64,000 nt of DNA. Origin: Rosa chinensis. Its lineage: Eukaryota; Streptophyta; Magnoliopsida; Rosales; Rosaceae. Shown here piece after piece: positions 10,438 to 23,149 of this stretch (the first letter of the stretch is position 1; each line of letters starts with the position of its first letter). Location: the NCBI RefSeq assembly GCF_002994745.2, contig NW_020126824.1, positions 186,001 to 250,000 of the forward strand, given 5' to 3'. The notes below the pieces were generated by a model. It had not been told where the DNA came from, searched no databases, and saw only the letters and a program-made list of their open reading frames with translations. A program made the translations under genes and the position numbers.

Positions 10438-12472
10438 TGATAGGTGCATTTTAATGCGACATTTTAACTGTTATTTCCCTATATTTTCTGCGTTATTTCC
10501 TTAATAAAACTCTGTTTAGGAAAGTTTCCATTCTTCGAATGGGAAAGTTCCTAATTGTAGAAAGTTTCCGTTTTATAGTTTCTATTTTCCATTTTTAGAA
10601 AGTTTCCATTTCATTTTTTAGAAAGTTTCCATTTTAGTTTAAGAAAGTTTCCATTTCTTATTTTAGAAAGCTTCTATTTTCAGGTTTTTGGAATAAATAA
10701 GCTGAATTGAGTTCATAAATGGAACGACAAGTTTCATGAAGATGACATGGCAAGGAGGGATTCAAGGAAGTGTTTTTAAAAAAGGAAAATACATTTTCCT
10801 TGGGAATTAAATTTGCCGTGTAATACTTAAGGAAAAACAAGGTGACAACGTGGGAATTGAAGATGATTGATTGAGGATTTCAAGGAGAGATTTTCTTGGG
10901 AGACTTTTATGGAAAGAAATATTATTTGAGGAATAATTTGGTGTGATTGCCAACGTGAAAATCAGAAATAATCAAGGAGATGACGCCAAGAGAGATTCAA
11001 GGGAGATATTTATGGAAGGAAAATATGTGTGCACCAAGGAAAAACTAAAAAGGCGTCTAGATTCATCCCTAAATTCCCTAAAGGAATGTTGGCCGAAATT
11101 CATGAAGAAAATCAGAATAATTTCAAGGAAATTCGGCAATTAAATATTAGGGAGGTATTTTAGAGAATTATGATTGGTTGGAACACATCACAAGGCTTAC
11201 TTGGCATTCTATGATTGGTTGGACCACATCACAAGCTTACTTGGCAAATTATCATTGGTTGAAGCTATGTGGAAAATTCTGATTGCTTTTTGAACCCTAG
11301 CCACGCTCCTATATAAAACTCCCCCTTTCTCAACGTCAAAAGTTCCTCTCCCCCATACAATTTACACTTTAGAAAAAAATCAGAAAATTTTCTTAGCATA
11401 GCCGTGAGTTTCTCCATCCTCTAGTCATCTCCACGAGTTCAAGCAAGGCCAAGGGAGAAGAAGCATAGCCGTGAGCATCCATCATCCATCTCCAACCTTG
11501 AAGCTTGCTTTCGAGATTCAAGAGACCACCACATCAATCGTTCATCACCATCCCCATCTCACGGTGTAATCCGATTCTCCTTTGTAACCTTTGCTTTGAA
11601 TTTCGTTGGTTATGAACTAGTTGACATATGTGTTTGAACAAATATTAATTTCTGGAATTTTTATGATTAATTGAGAATTTTCAGATTCATATTATTGTTC
11701 TTCGAGAGTTGCTTATGTGGGTTTGTTTAATTAAATTTGCGTTATAGATAACTTTTGTATTTTAATCTTATGTGGTTGCAAACACTTAGGGTTTCGATAT
11801 AATTGGTGCTAGGTTTAAGAACATGAAATCGACTTTTCGTTTTGTGTAAACTTGAATCAAAGTAGTAAAGGTTTTGTACAAAGATCGAATTTAATTAACG
11901 AGGATTGCAATTAGGTCGACTTTTCCATACTAAGTTGTACACTTGAGTTGATAGCCTTTCTCTATGTGTAATGCGTTAAACATGACATGATTGACTAGCT
12001 TTCTAGGGTTTGATTGCATGTTTGATAGGATTAATCTAGGTGCTTTCGCTTAGGTTAATTAGCATTGAAAAGTAAAATATGGGAAATTGTTTGCTTTTGA
12101 ACGTTTCACATGATCAACTCCTTTCTCATGACTTAGATGAACAATATTAGGGTTTGAGTCAATTTTAATCATATGTTTCGATTTTGATCTTTGTTCTCTC
12201 ATTCCACTAGTATTTTATGTTTTTGCATTTTAATTGTTTTGTTAACTTAGTTTTATTTTCGAAAAACCAAAAACAAAATCCCCCCTTTTTCGTAAATAAT
12301 GTTTATACTTGTGAATATCTTTGTGAATATTATACTTTGTTTTAATTTTAATTGTTTAACTGTTTGACAATGACAGGTGTACCCTCAATCCCCGGAATAG
12401 AACGATCCCTATTTATTACGTACTACTAATGACATTTCAGGGTTAAATTATGCGCTTGCTTTAGGCGCATCA
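10438..12472 (+). mobile_element. Solo LTR F (family 1 variant, 2035 bp)
   Basis: A single LTR begins TGATAGGTGCATTTTAATGC and ends TTAGGCGCATCA, flanked by GTCGT at 10433-10437 and 12473-12477. No internal sequence is present, so it is the product of recombination between two LTRs. It has a TATATAAA box near 11310 and three tandem copies of a block with GATTGGTTG and GGCTTACTTGGCA around 11170-11270. It interrupts the 5' LTR of D. Confidence 0.92.
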
Positions 12473-12477
12473 GTCGT

Positions 12478-12896
12478 TAGTAGTATAAAGTAAATAGGGA
12501 TCGTTCTATTCCGGGGATTGAGGGTACACCTGTCATTGTCAAACAATTAAACAATTAAAATTAAAATAAAGTATAATATTTACAAAAATATAACAAAATA
12601 TATACATATTTACGAAAAGGGGGGGATTTTTGGTTTTTGGTTTTCTAGTTTGAAAATAAAATCTAAGTAAAGAATAATTAAAATGCAAAAACATAAAAAT
12701 ACAAATGGGATGTGAGAACAAAGATCAAAGTCGAAACTCATGATTAAAATTGATTCAAGTTCATCATTGTTCATCATAGTCATGCAAGAGGAGTTGATCA
12801 TGTGAAACGTTAAAAGCAAACAATTTCCCATATTTTACTTTTCAATGCTAATTAATCTAAGTGAAAGCACAAAGACTAATCCTATCAAACATGCAT
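12478..12896 (-). repeat. D 5' LTR, piece 2
   Basis: This continues the D LTR after solo LTR F and holds the conserved U5 block (CCGGGGATTGAGGGTACACCTGTC region). It ends at TGCAT, the target duplication of G. Confidence 0.88.
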
Positions 12897-15225
12897 TGAT
12901 GCAGCTTAGAGCAAGCGCATAATTTAACCCTGAAATATCATTAGTAGTATATAATAAGTAGGGATCGTTCTATTCCGGGGATTGAGGGTACACCTGTCAT
13001 TGGCAAACAATTAAACAATTAAAATTAAAACAAAGTATAATATTCACAAAGATATTCACAAGTATAAACATTATTTACGAAAAAGGGGGGATTTTGTTTT
13101 TGGATTTTCGAAAATTAATTAAGTTAACAAAACAATTAAAATGAAAAAACATAAAAATAAAGATGGAATGAGAGAACAAAGATCAAAATCGAAACATATG
13201 ATTAAAATTGATTCAAACCCTAATATTGTTCATCTAAGTCATGAGAAAGGAGTTGATCATGTGAAACATTCGAAAGCAAATGAATTCCCATTTTTTTACT
13301 TTTCAATGCTAATTAACCTAAGCGAAAGCACCTAGATTAATCCTATCAAACATGCAATCAAACCCTAGAAAGCTAGTCAATCATGTCATGTTTAACGCAT
13401 TACACATAGAGAAAGGCTATCAACTCAAGTGTACAACTTAGTATGGAAAAGTCCACCTAATTGCAATCCTCGTTAATTAAATTCGGTCTTTGCACAAAAC
13501 CTTTACTACTTTGATTCAAGTTTACACAAAACGAAAAGTCGATTTCATGTTCTTAAACCTAGCACCAATTATATCAAAACCCTAAGTGTTTGCAACCACA
13601 TAAGATTAAAATACAAAAGTTATCTATAACGCAAATTTAATTAAACAAACCCACATAAGCAACTCTCGAATCACAATAATATGAATCTGAAAATTCTCAA
13701 TTAATCATAAAAATTCCAGAAATTAATATTTGTTCAAACACATATGTCAACTAGTTCATAACCAACGAAATTCAAAGCAAAGGTTACAAAGGAGAATCGG
13801 ATTACACCGTGAGATGGGGATGGTGATGAACGATTGATGTGGTGGTCTCTTGAATCTCGAAAGCAAGCTTCAAGGTTGGGGATGGATGATGGATGCTCAC
13901 GGCTATGCTTTTTCTCCCTTGGCCTTGCTTGAACTCGTGGAGATGACTAGAGGATGGAGAAACTCACGGCTATGCTAAGAAGATTTTCTGATTTTTTTCT
14001 AAAGTGTAAATTGTATGGGGGAGAGGAACCCCTGAAGTTGAGAAAAGGGGAGAATATATAGGGGCACGGCTAGGGTTCTCCAAGCAATCAGAAATTTCCA
14101 CATCACTTCAACCAATGGTATGATGCCAAGTAAGCCTTGTGATGTGGTCCAACCAATCGTAGAATGCCAAGTAAGCCTTGGTGTGTCATCTAACCAATCA
14201 AAACTCTCCAAATTAATTCCCTAAATTCCTTTAATATATATCCTTGCCGAAATTATATAAGGATTTTCTGATTTTCTTCATTAATTTCGGCCAAGAATAT
14301 CTTAGGAGAGAGTAATTGCCGAAATTCCATAAATAAATTCTGATTTGCTTCACCAATTTCGGCCACAAATATCCTTGGGAAATTAATTGCCGAAATTCCA
14401 TAAATAAATGCTGATTTGCTTCACCATTTTCGGCCAAAAATCACATTTAAATCTTCCAAGAATATCTCTTTGCCCTTAAAAATCTCCCTTGAATTACTCC
14501 AATCAAAATCTTCAATTATATTTTCAGATTTTCATGTTGCCTCCTCCTTTTCCTCTTTGTATTTTACGGCAAACACATATATATTCTCCAAAAATATCTC
14601 TCATGTGTCACAAACCCTAATTTCCATGGGCCTTTATCCATTTGCCGAAATCCATAACCTCTTGAGAGTTCTTGGGCCTTTGTGCGTCACCTTCAAGCCA
14701 TGTCATCTTCTAATGTCTTGAAGAAGCTTCTTTCAATGCCATGACACTTCATTTTTCTGCTTTCCTTTCTTGGTTGACTCAAGAGTCTTGTTTTGGCAGG
14801 GTTTCCTCTTCTGGACAAGGTTTCCTGGTTGAAACAGGATTTCCTGGTTGAACCAGGAAAACTTCATTTCTTCTTTTCAGCTTATTTATGCAGCCCTTTG
14901 TATCTCATTTTGTCTCCTTCCAACATTGGCGAGCTCCTCTTTCCATTTGTGAGTTCATTTCCACTTTTTAGCTCCGAGGTCCTGAAAATAGAAACTAGTA
15001 AGAAAAATAGAAACTTTCCTAAAATGAAAAATGGCAACTTTCCTAAACTGAAAATGGAAACTTTCCAAAAATGAAAAATAGAAACTACAAAAATAGAAAC
15101 TTTCTACAAATAGGAACTTTCCCAATCGAAGAATGGAAACTTTCCTAAACAGAGTTTTATTAAGGAAATAACGCAGAAAATGTAGGGAAATGCAGTTAAA
15201 ACGTCGCATTAAAATGCTCCTATCA
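12897..15225 (-). repeat. 3' LTR of element G (2329 bp)
   Basis: It begins (plus-strand view) TGATGCAGCTTAGAGC and ends ATGCTCCTATCA beside the polypurine tract. It is nearly identical to 18239-20565 except in the last 31 bases of U5, where about eight differ. Confidence 0.92.
14244..14455 (-). repeat. Three tandem ~71 bp units in G LTR
   Basis: Units starting TTGCCGAAATT at about 14244, 14316 and 14387 each contain TTCTGATTT or similar and TTTCGGCC. The matching array in the other LTR is at 19584-19795. Confidence 0.75.
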
Positions 15226-15240
15226 AATTCCCCCACACTT
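15226..15240 (-). other. Polypurine tract of element G
   Basis: On the minus strand AAGTGTGGGGGAATT directly abuts the 3' LTR, identical to the tract of A. Confidence 0.87.
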
Positions 15241-18215
15241 AGCTTTTGCTAGTCCCTTAGCAAAATCACACAAAGACACACACTAAGACTCAACGAAAAT
15301 TTAAAGAGTCAACCAAACGAAAATTCTATTGCCCTTCAACTTTTTGTCTCAGCAATCTCTTACTTTCACAACACCAAGATTAGCACTTAACCAAGAGTCA
15401 ATGTTTAAGCATTCGAGAGTTAATTGAAACACATAATTTACACATACACAAGTAGGACTTGGTTGTAACAATGGTGATGGGTTCTGTCAAGCATGTTTCA
15501 AACAAGTTTGATTCAATCCTCACAAGGCATATCCACTCTTTCTTCTCTCAGAATTCAAGGCAATGCTTAAAAGCTTATACACTCAAGTATATGTGAAAGA
15601 TAGCAAGTATATCACATATTATATGAAACGAAAGCACATGTATATTTTTCTTTTAAAGATCTCATGAAAGGTACCAACTACTTGCACAGATGGACCCAAG
15701 CCATATGTTCAACTCTTGTAACTCATCTCCACATCAAGGGCTGTCCCATCTTAAGGATCAAGAAGGTCTTCTCAAGGGTTGTAATGGGGCTAAGGCTCAA
15801 GGTTTAAAGAAACGAAAGGTAAGGATTTATCAAAGTGTCCTAAAAACCTAGCAGAGCACATGTAAATGTAGAGACTTCAAGAAATTCCAGCAAGGCATTG
15901 TAAAAACGTCACTTTCCCTAGGGGTGATCATAAAAGGGACTAATGTCTTCATGTTGGGCCCAATCTTCACTCTAAACTTCCTTTGAACTCTAGTGAATTG
16001 GACAAAGGCCATATTTTCTGTAATGGGCCTTCAGTTCAAAGTAAACTCCAAAATCACTAAGTATGGGGGACTAAAATCCATAAACATTTTTCTTTCTTTT
16101 AGCCGTACACATTTTTTCTTTTTCACTTTCTTTTCCTCGGCTTTTTCACACATTTTTTTTTTCTTTATGGATAAGTCTACCCCCACACTTGAACTTTCAC
16201 CTCTTCTCAATTTTCATCCTTAGCACCAAACCCACGTAGTATGTCTCAAAAGATAGCTCCACTAAGTTTTTAGAATAAAGGGTAGGGTTGTAACTATACT
16301 AAGCTTCATGGTTAAGGATTTTAAGGGTGATGAATGAAAAGGCTTAATGTAGGCTCAAAGGGGCTTATCTAGGGGGGTCCCACGACGGGCACAATTAAGG
16401 ACACAGGTTTGTTTGGCAATGGTGGTAATTCCTAGAGTGCCTCTATCCCTTCCACAATCAGGGCCATGTATTGATAAACGTCTCAATAAGCACAAGAGCG
16501 AATTCTAGCATTCTCTAGTCCATCAAACTTAATCTATGGCAAGTCGTCAATCAAGATGAAAGAATAATGAGATCATCAAAACATCGCCAAGAAAATAAGA
16601 ATATATATTTTCGATTCACTCCAAGAAAAAGGGACATGGGGTCAATTATCTCACATGGGTATATATGAATCAAAACTCATCTTAACATGCTCATATTCTG
16701 TACCAAAGTCACGAAATCCATATCCACTACACATGCATACATTTTTCATATATCTCAATTAACCAAAGAATACCATTTTAGAAATCATCTCAATTTTGTG
16801 ATCCTCTTTTAATCATGATTTCAGAGATATAGAATCATCCTAGACAGTTGAAAGGGCATCCTAAGACTCAAAACAAAAACAAAAGCAACGAAAATTTTTA
16901 AATTTTTGACATTTTTCACTTTTTTTGTATTTTTCAATATATGACTCAAGATAAAAGTGTAAATCCCTTCCCCCACACTTAAATATTGCATTGTCCTCAA
17001 TGTAATCAATCATAAGCATGCAATGAAACAATTAAGCATATAGGAATGGAATTTACGAAAAGACTACAAAAATAAAGGAGAAAATTATAAAGTAAAAGAA
17101 ATAGCGAAAGAGAAAGCAAATCTGTGTTATTGAAGACTCCTTCACAGCTGCTTCTGAATTGGGTTGCCTCCCAAGCAGCGCTTGAATTTAACGTCTTTCA
17201 GCCAGACGGTACCTCCATTAAATAAAGTTAGTGACTATAATTAACAAAGAAATACAAAAAAAAATATATATATAAACAAGTATAACAAGTTAGTGAATTA
17301 CAAACTACATGTAATATTAACAAGTTAAGTACACAAGTTAACAAGTCAGTACATAAGACACAAGTTAAGTACACAAGTGAGAAAAAAAAAAAAACACGAA
17401 AAATATTTACACAAGTGTTTTTTTTTTTTCTTTTCTTTCTTTGTACGAAAATACTTACAAATATTTACATTCTTTCCTTTCCTTTACAATTATTTTCAAC
17501 AATTAGGTACGGGAACAGGGAGTCTCGATGTGCAATGGGACTGAAACAGCTACCCTTTTCAAGAAACAGCTACCCTTTTCAAGACTATGTTTAATCCAAT
17601 ATACCTTAGTGAATCACAATATTTTCGTTTGTTATATATATCATTGATATCAAATTAAATTCCAAGCGGTAAATCAAGAGGACGTGCGGCCCAAGTATAG
17701 TCGTCTAGACACCAAGTCTCTCCTACATCCTTTGGGCAACCTTACTGAAATGGCCAGGTAGGGGAGGGCGACCACGAGAGGTAGAATCCATTTTGGCATG
17801 AGCTACTCCCACATTGTGGTTTAGGCCCATTTGTAAGCACTTCTGGATTCAAGAACCTGTCATGAGCGTTGTCTCCTTCCTAGACACCATCCCACATAGG
17901 CTATACTTACTTGGATGAAAAAGATCCTAAGTGTGAAGACAGTTCAATGAATGTTAATAAAGGCCGCCCTCAACCTTAAGGGACCTGAACTAGGCACCAA
18001 TAAGGGGTTTAGGCCAATATTAATAAACACGACTTCACCTATTCCTCTTTAATTTACAACTCACAATTAAAATTCGTGTTCAATAATATAAATAACAACC
18101 TAAGTAATTAATTAACTAATTTACAGAATTACAAACAATTAACAAGTAATTTTTTTTTTCGAACACAATAAATAAACAAAACAAATATTCACATATTTAA
18201 CAAGTGATTTTTCAA
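15241..18215 (-). other. Interior of element G: post-pol region joined to leader
   Basis: From right to left the element reads leader (about 17480-18215), an AT-rich joint (about 17225-17480) and the post-pol region (15241-17224) with the conserved hairpin at 17159-17174. Coding sequence of about 5.7 kb found in C is absent. The leader has one repeat block of the PBS-proximal type only. A direct duplication of ACAGCTACCCTTTTCAAG is visible near 17545-17583. Confidence 0.85.
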
Positions 18216-18233
18216 TCCCCGGCAACGGCGCCA
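18216..18233 (-). other. tRNA-Asp primer-binding site of element G
   Basis: The minus strand reads TGGCGCCGTTGCCGGGGA, five bases from the 5' LTR end. Confidence 0.9.
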
Positions 18234-18238
18234 AAAAT

Positions 18239-20565
18239 TGGTGCGCTAAAAAGCAAGCGCATAAATTAACCCTGAAATATCATTAGTAGTATATAATAAG
18301 TAGGGATCGTTCTATTCCGGGGATTGAGGGTACACCTGTCATTGGCAAACAATTAAACAATTAAAATTAAAACAAAGTATAATATTCACAAAGATATTCA
18401 CAAGTATAAACATTATTTACGAAAAAGGGGGGATTTTGTTTTTGGATTTTCGAAAATTAATTAAGTTAACAAAACAATTAAAATGAAAAAACATAAAAAT
18501 AAAGATGGAATGAGAGAACAAAGATCAAAATCGAAACATATGATTAAAATTGATTCAAACCCTAATATTGTTCATCTAAGTCATGAGAAAGGAGTTGATC
18601 ATGTGAAACATTCGAAAGCAAATGAATTCCCATTTTTTACTTTTCAATGCTAATTAACCTAAGCGAAAGCACCTAGATTAATCCTATCAAACATGCAATC
18701 AAACCCTAGAAAGCTAGTCAATCATGTCATGTTTAACGCATTACACATAGAGAAAGGCTATCAACTCAAGTGTACAACTTAGTATGGAAAAGTCCACCTA
18801 ATTGCAATCCTCGTTAATTAAATTCGGTCTTTGCACAAAACCTTTACTACTTTGATTCAAGTTTACACAAAACGAAAAGTCGATTTCATGTTCTTAAACC
18901 TAGCACCAATTATATCAAAACCCTAAGTGTTTGCAACCACATAAGATTAAAATACAAAAGTTATCTATAACGCAAATTTAATTAAACAAACCCACATAAG
19001 CAACTCTCGAATCACAATAATATGAATCTGAAAATTCTCAATTAATCATAAAAATTCCAGAAATTAATATTTGTTCAAACACATATGTCAACTAGTTCAT
19101 AACCAACGAAATTCAAAGCAAAGGTTACAAAGGAGAATCGGATTACACCGTGAGATGGGGATGGTGATGAACGATTGATGTGGTGGTCTCTTGAATCTCG
19201 AAAGCAAGCTTCAAGGTTGGGGATGGATGATGGATGCTCACGGCTATGCTTTTTCTCCCTTGGCCTTGCTTGAACTCGTGGAGATGACTAGAGGATGGAG
19301 AAACTCACGGCTATGCTAAGAAGATTTTCTGATTTTTTTCTAAAGTGTAAATTGTATGGGGAGAGGAACCCCTGAAGTTGAGAAAAGGGGAGAATATATA
19401 GGGGCACGGCTAGGGTTCTCCAAGCAATCAGAAATTTCCACATCACTTCAACCAATGGTATGATGCCAAGTAAGCCTTGTGATGTGGTCCAACCAATCGT
19501 AGAATGCCAAGTAAGCCTTGGTGTGTCATCTAACCAATCAAAACTCTCCAAATTAATTCCCTAAATTCCTTTAATATATATCCTTGCCGAAATTATATAA
19601 GGATTTTCTGATTTTCTTCATTAATTTCGGCCAAGAATATCTTAGGAGAGAGTAATTGCCGAAATTCCATAAATAAATTCTGATTTGCTTCACCAATTTC
19701 GGCCACAAATATCCTTGGGAAATTAATTGCCGAAATTCCATAAATAAATGCTGATTTGCTTCACCATTTTCGGCCAAAAATCACATTTAAATCTTCCAAG
19801 AATATCTCTTTGCCCTTAAAAATCTCCCTTGAATTACTCCAATCAAAATCTTCAATTATATTTTCAGATTTTCATGTTGCCTCCTCCTTTTCCTCTTTGT
19901 ATTTTACGGCAAACACATATATATTCTCCAAAAATATCTCTCATGTGTCACAAACCCTAATTTCCATGGGCCTTTATCCATTTGCCGAAATCCATAACCT
20001 CTTGAGAGTTCTTGGGCCTTTGTGCGTCACCTTCAAGCCATGTCATCTTCTAATGTCTTCAAGAAGCTTCTTTCAATGCCATGACACTTCATTTTTCTGC
20101 TTTCCTTTCTTGGTTGACTCAAGAGTCTTGTTTTGGCAGGGTTTCCTCTTCTGGACAAGGTTTCCTGGTTGAAACAGGATTTCCTGGTTGAACCAGGAAA
20201 ACTTCATTTCTTCTTTTCAGCTTATTTATGCAGCCCTTTGTATCTCATTTTGTCTCCTTCCAACATTGGCGAGCTCCTCTTTCCATTTGTGAGTTCATTT
20301 CCACTTTTTAGCTCCGAGGTCCTGAAAATAGAAACTAGTAAGAAAAATAGAAACTTTCCTAAAATGAAAAATGGCAACTTTCCTAAACTGAAAATGGAAA
20401 CTTTCCAAAAATGAAAAATAGAAACTACAAAAATAGAAACTTTCTACAAATAGGAACTTTCCCAATCGAAGAATGGAAACTTTCCTAAACAGAGTTTTAT
20501 TAAGGAAATAACGCAGAAAATGTAGGGAAATGCAGTTAAAACGTCGCATTAAAATGCTCCTATCA
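18239..20565 (-). repeat. 5' LTR of element G (2327 bp)
   Basis: It pairs with 12897-15225. Its U5 end (TGGTGCGCTAAAAAGC in plus view) differs from the partner LTR while the remaining ~2.3 kb shows only a handful of differences, such as the T-run near 18632 and the G-run near 19360. Confidence 0.92.
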
Positions 20566-20570
20566 TGCAT

Positions 20571-20780
20571 TCAAGCCCTAGAAAGCTAGTCAATCATACA
20601 TGTTTAACGCAATAAGCACCTAGAAAGGCTATCAACTCAATTGTGCAACTTAGTATGAAAAAGTTCACCTAATTGCAATCTTCTTTGATTAAATTCGGTT
20701 TTTGCACAAAACCTTTACTACTTATTGATTCAAGAACACAAAACCAAAAAGTTAATCCATGTTCTCAAATTCGTAGCAAC
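20571..20780 (-). repeat. D 5' LTR, piece 3
   Basis: A short stretch of D LTR between elements G and C, ending in GCAAC (20776-20780), the left duplication of C. Confidence 0.88.
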
Positions 20781-23134
20781 TGATGTCGCTTTTATCGAGC
20801 GACCAATTTAACCCTGAAATGTCATTAGTAGTACGTAATAAATAGGGATCGTTCTATTCCGGGGATTGAGGGTACACCTGTCATTGTCAAACAATTAAAC
20901 AATTAAAATTAAAACAAAGTATAATATTTACAAAATATAGACAAATTTACGAAAAGGGGGGAGTTTTTGGTTTTTGGTTTTAATTTCCGAAAATAAAATC
21001 TAAGTTACCTAAATAATTAAAATGCAAAAACATAAAAATACAAATGGAATGCAAGAACAAAGATCAAAGTCGAAACTCATGATTAAAATTAATTCAAGTT
21101 CATCATTGTTCATCATAGTCATGCAAGAGGAGTTGATCATGTGAAACGTTCAAAAGCAAACAATTTCCCATATTTTACTTTCAATGCTAATTAACCTAAG
21201 TGAAAGCACCTAGATTAATTCTATCAAACATGCAATCAAGCCCTAGAAAGCTAGTCAATCATGTCATGTTTAACGCAATAAACACCTAGAAAGGCTATCA
21301 ACTCAAATGTGCAACTTAGTATGAAAAAGTCCACCTAATTGCAATCTTCTTTGATTAAATTCGGTTTTTGTACAAAACCTTTACTACTTATCGATTCAAG
21401 AACACAAAACCAAAAAGTTGATTCATGTTCTCAAATTCGTAGCAACAATCACATAAGAACCCTAAATGTTTCGAACCATTCAAGATAATCATACAAAAGA
21501 TTTCTATCATGCAAATTTAATCAAACACTCACACAAAAGCAACCATAAATCGCAATATATGAATCTGAAAATTAACAATTCATCATAAAATTTCAGAAAA
21601 CAATACTTGTTCATACATATGTGTCAACTAAGGCAAAACCAACGAAAATACAAAGCAAAGGTACAAGGAGAATCGGATTACACCGTGATGAAGATGAGAT
21701 GAATGAAGTGATGATGTGGTCTCTTGAATTTCGAAAGCAATCTTCAAGGATGGTGATGGATGATGTGCACGGCTTGTCTTCTTCTTCCTTGGCCTTGCTT
21801 GCACTTCGTGGTTGCCCTAGAGGATGGAGAAGAACACGGCTAGGCTAGAGAGATTTCTGAATTATTTTCTCAAAGTATAAACGCAAAAGTGTGGAATTTT
21901 CGGAACCCTTGACGTTGAGAGAAGAGAGGAATATATAGGGGACGGCTTCTAGGTCTTCAATCCGTCCACAACCCTAGCAAAGCTCACGGCAATCTCTTGC
22001 TTCCTCCACATAATTTTCTCCAATGATTTCGTGCCACATAAGCCCTATGAGGTGGTGCAACCAATCACAAAATTCCAATATAAATTCCCTAAATAATCTT
22101 GCCGAAATATATATAGATATTTTCTGATTTCCTTCACCAATTTCGGCAACAATATACTTAGAGAATAAAGGGGGACGAACCTAGACTCCTTTGAGAGCTT
22201 TTTGTGTTCAACACATATTCTCTTTCCTTTAAAAGCTCCCTAAGAAATCTCCACGAAATCTCTTTATTTTTTCTGATTTTTCCTCACGGCAAAACCCTAG
22301 TTTTTCTCTTCATTATCTTTTGCCGAATTCCCTAGGGTTTGCACGGCATCCCCTTGTTTTCCTCTTGGCTTGGACGGCTAGGTCTTCTAGGGTTTTATCT
22401 CTTGATTTATTTCCATAAAAATAACCCTAGAAAATCTCCTTTTAATTTCTGATTTTCTTGGACGCCACCTCCTTGTTTCTCTCTTGCAAATTCACGGCAA
22501 CAACAACCTTAAGGGTTAGGGTTTGCGTCACAAACCCTAATGTCATGGGCTTTGATGGGCCTTTATCCAATTTGCCGAAAATCCAAAGAGTTCTTGGGCC
22601 TCGTTGCTTTATCTTCAAGCCTTCTCATTTTCCAACGCAAAACACAATATTTTTCCATTTCTTTTTCATGGTTGCGTTGGAAACTTGCTAGGGAAGCCTT
22701 CCTCCATTTTGTAGGATTTCCTGGTTGGACTAGGAAAGCTTGTTTCTTCATTTCTGCTCAAATGTGTGGGCCATTTTCTCTCATGTTCCTTCGTCTTGAT
22801 GTTCGCAAGCTCCTCTTTCCATTCGTGCGTTCATTTCCACTTTCTAGCTCGGAGGTCCTGAAAATAGAAACTATACTTAAAATAGAAACTTTCTAAAAAA
22901 TGAAAATAGAAACTTACTAAAAATGAAAAATAGAAACTTTCCAGAAATGAGAAATGAAAAATGAGAAATGAGAAATGAGAAATGAAAAATGAAGACAAAA
23001 ATGGAAACTTTCTACAATAAGGAACTTTCCCAATCAAAGAATGGAAACTTTCCCAAACAGGGATTTTTCAAGGAAATGGCGCAGAAAAGTGTAGGGAAAT
23101 GCAGTTAAAATGTCGCATTAAAATGCTCCTATCA
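20781..23134 (-). repeat. 3' LTR of element C (2354 bp)
   Basis: The plus-strand view starts TGATGTCGC and ends ATGCTCCTATCA next to the polypurine tract. It contains the telo-box palindrome (22516-22540) and the U3 array (22857-23050). Confidence 0.94.
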
Positions 23135-23149
23135 AATTCCCCCACACTT
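23135..23149 (-). other. Polypurine tract of element C
   Basis: AAGTGTGGGGGAATT on the minus strand abuts the 3' LTR. Confidence 0.88.

Larger units (their letters stand above)
12897..20565 (-). mobile_element. Element G: gag-pol-less LTR retrotransposon, 7669 bp
   Basis: A complete element with two LTRs (12897-15225 and 18239-20565), tRNA-Asp PBS (18216-18233), polypurine tract (15226-15240) and TGCAT duplications at 12892-12896 and 20566-20570. The 3.0 kb interior holds only leader and post-pol sequence, with no gag or pol. It is thus a large retrotransposon derivative (LARD type) that would need proteins from a gag-pol copy. It inserted into the 5' LTR of D. Confidence 0.93.
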
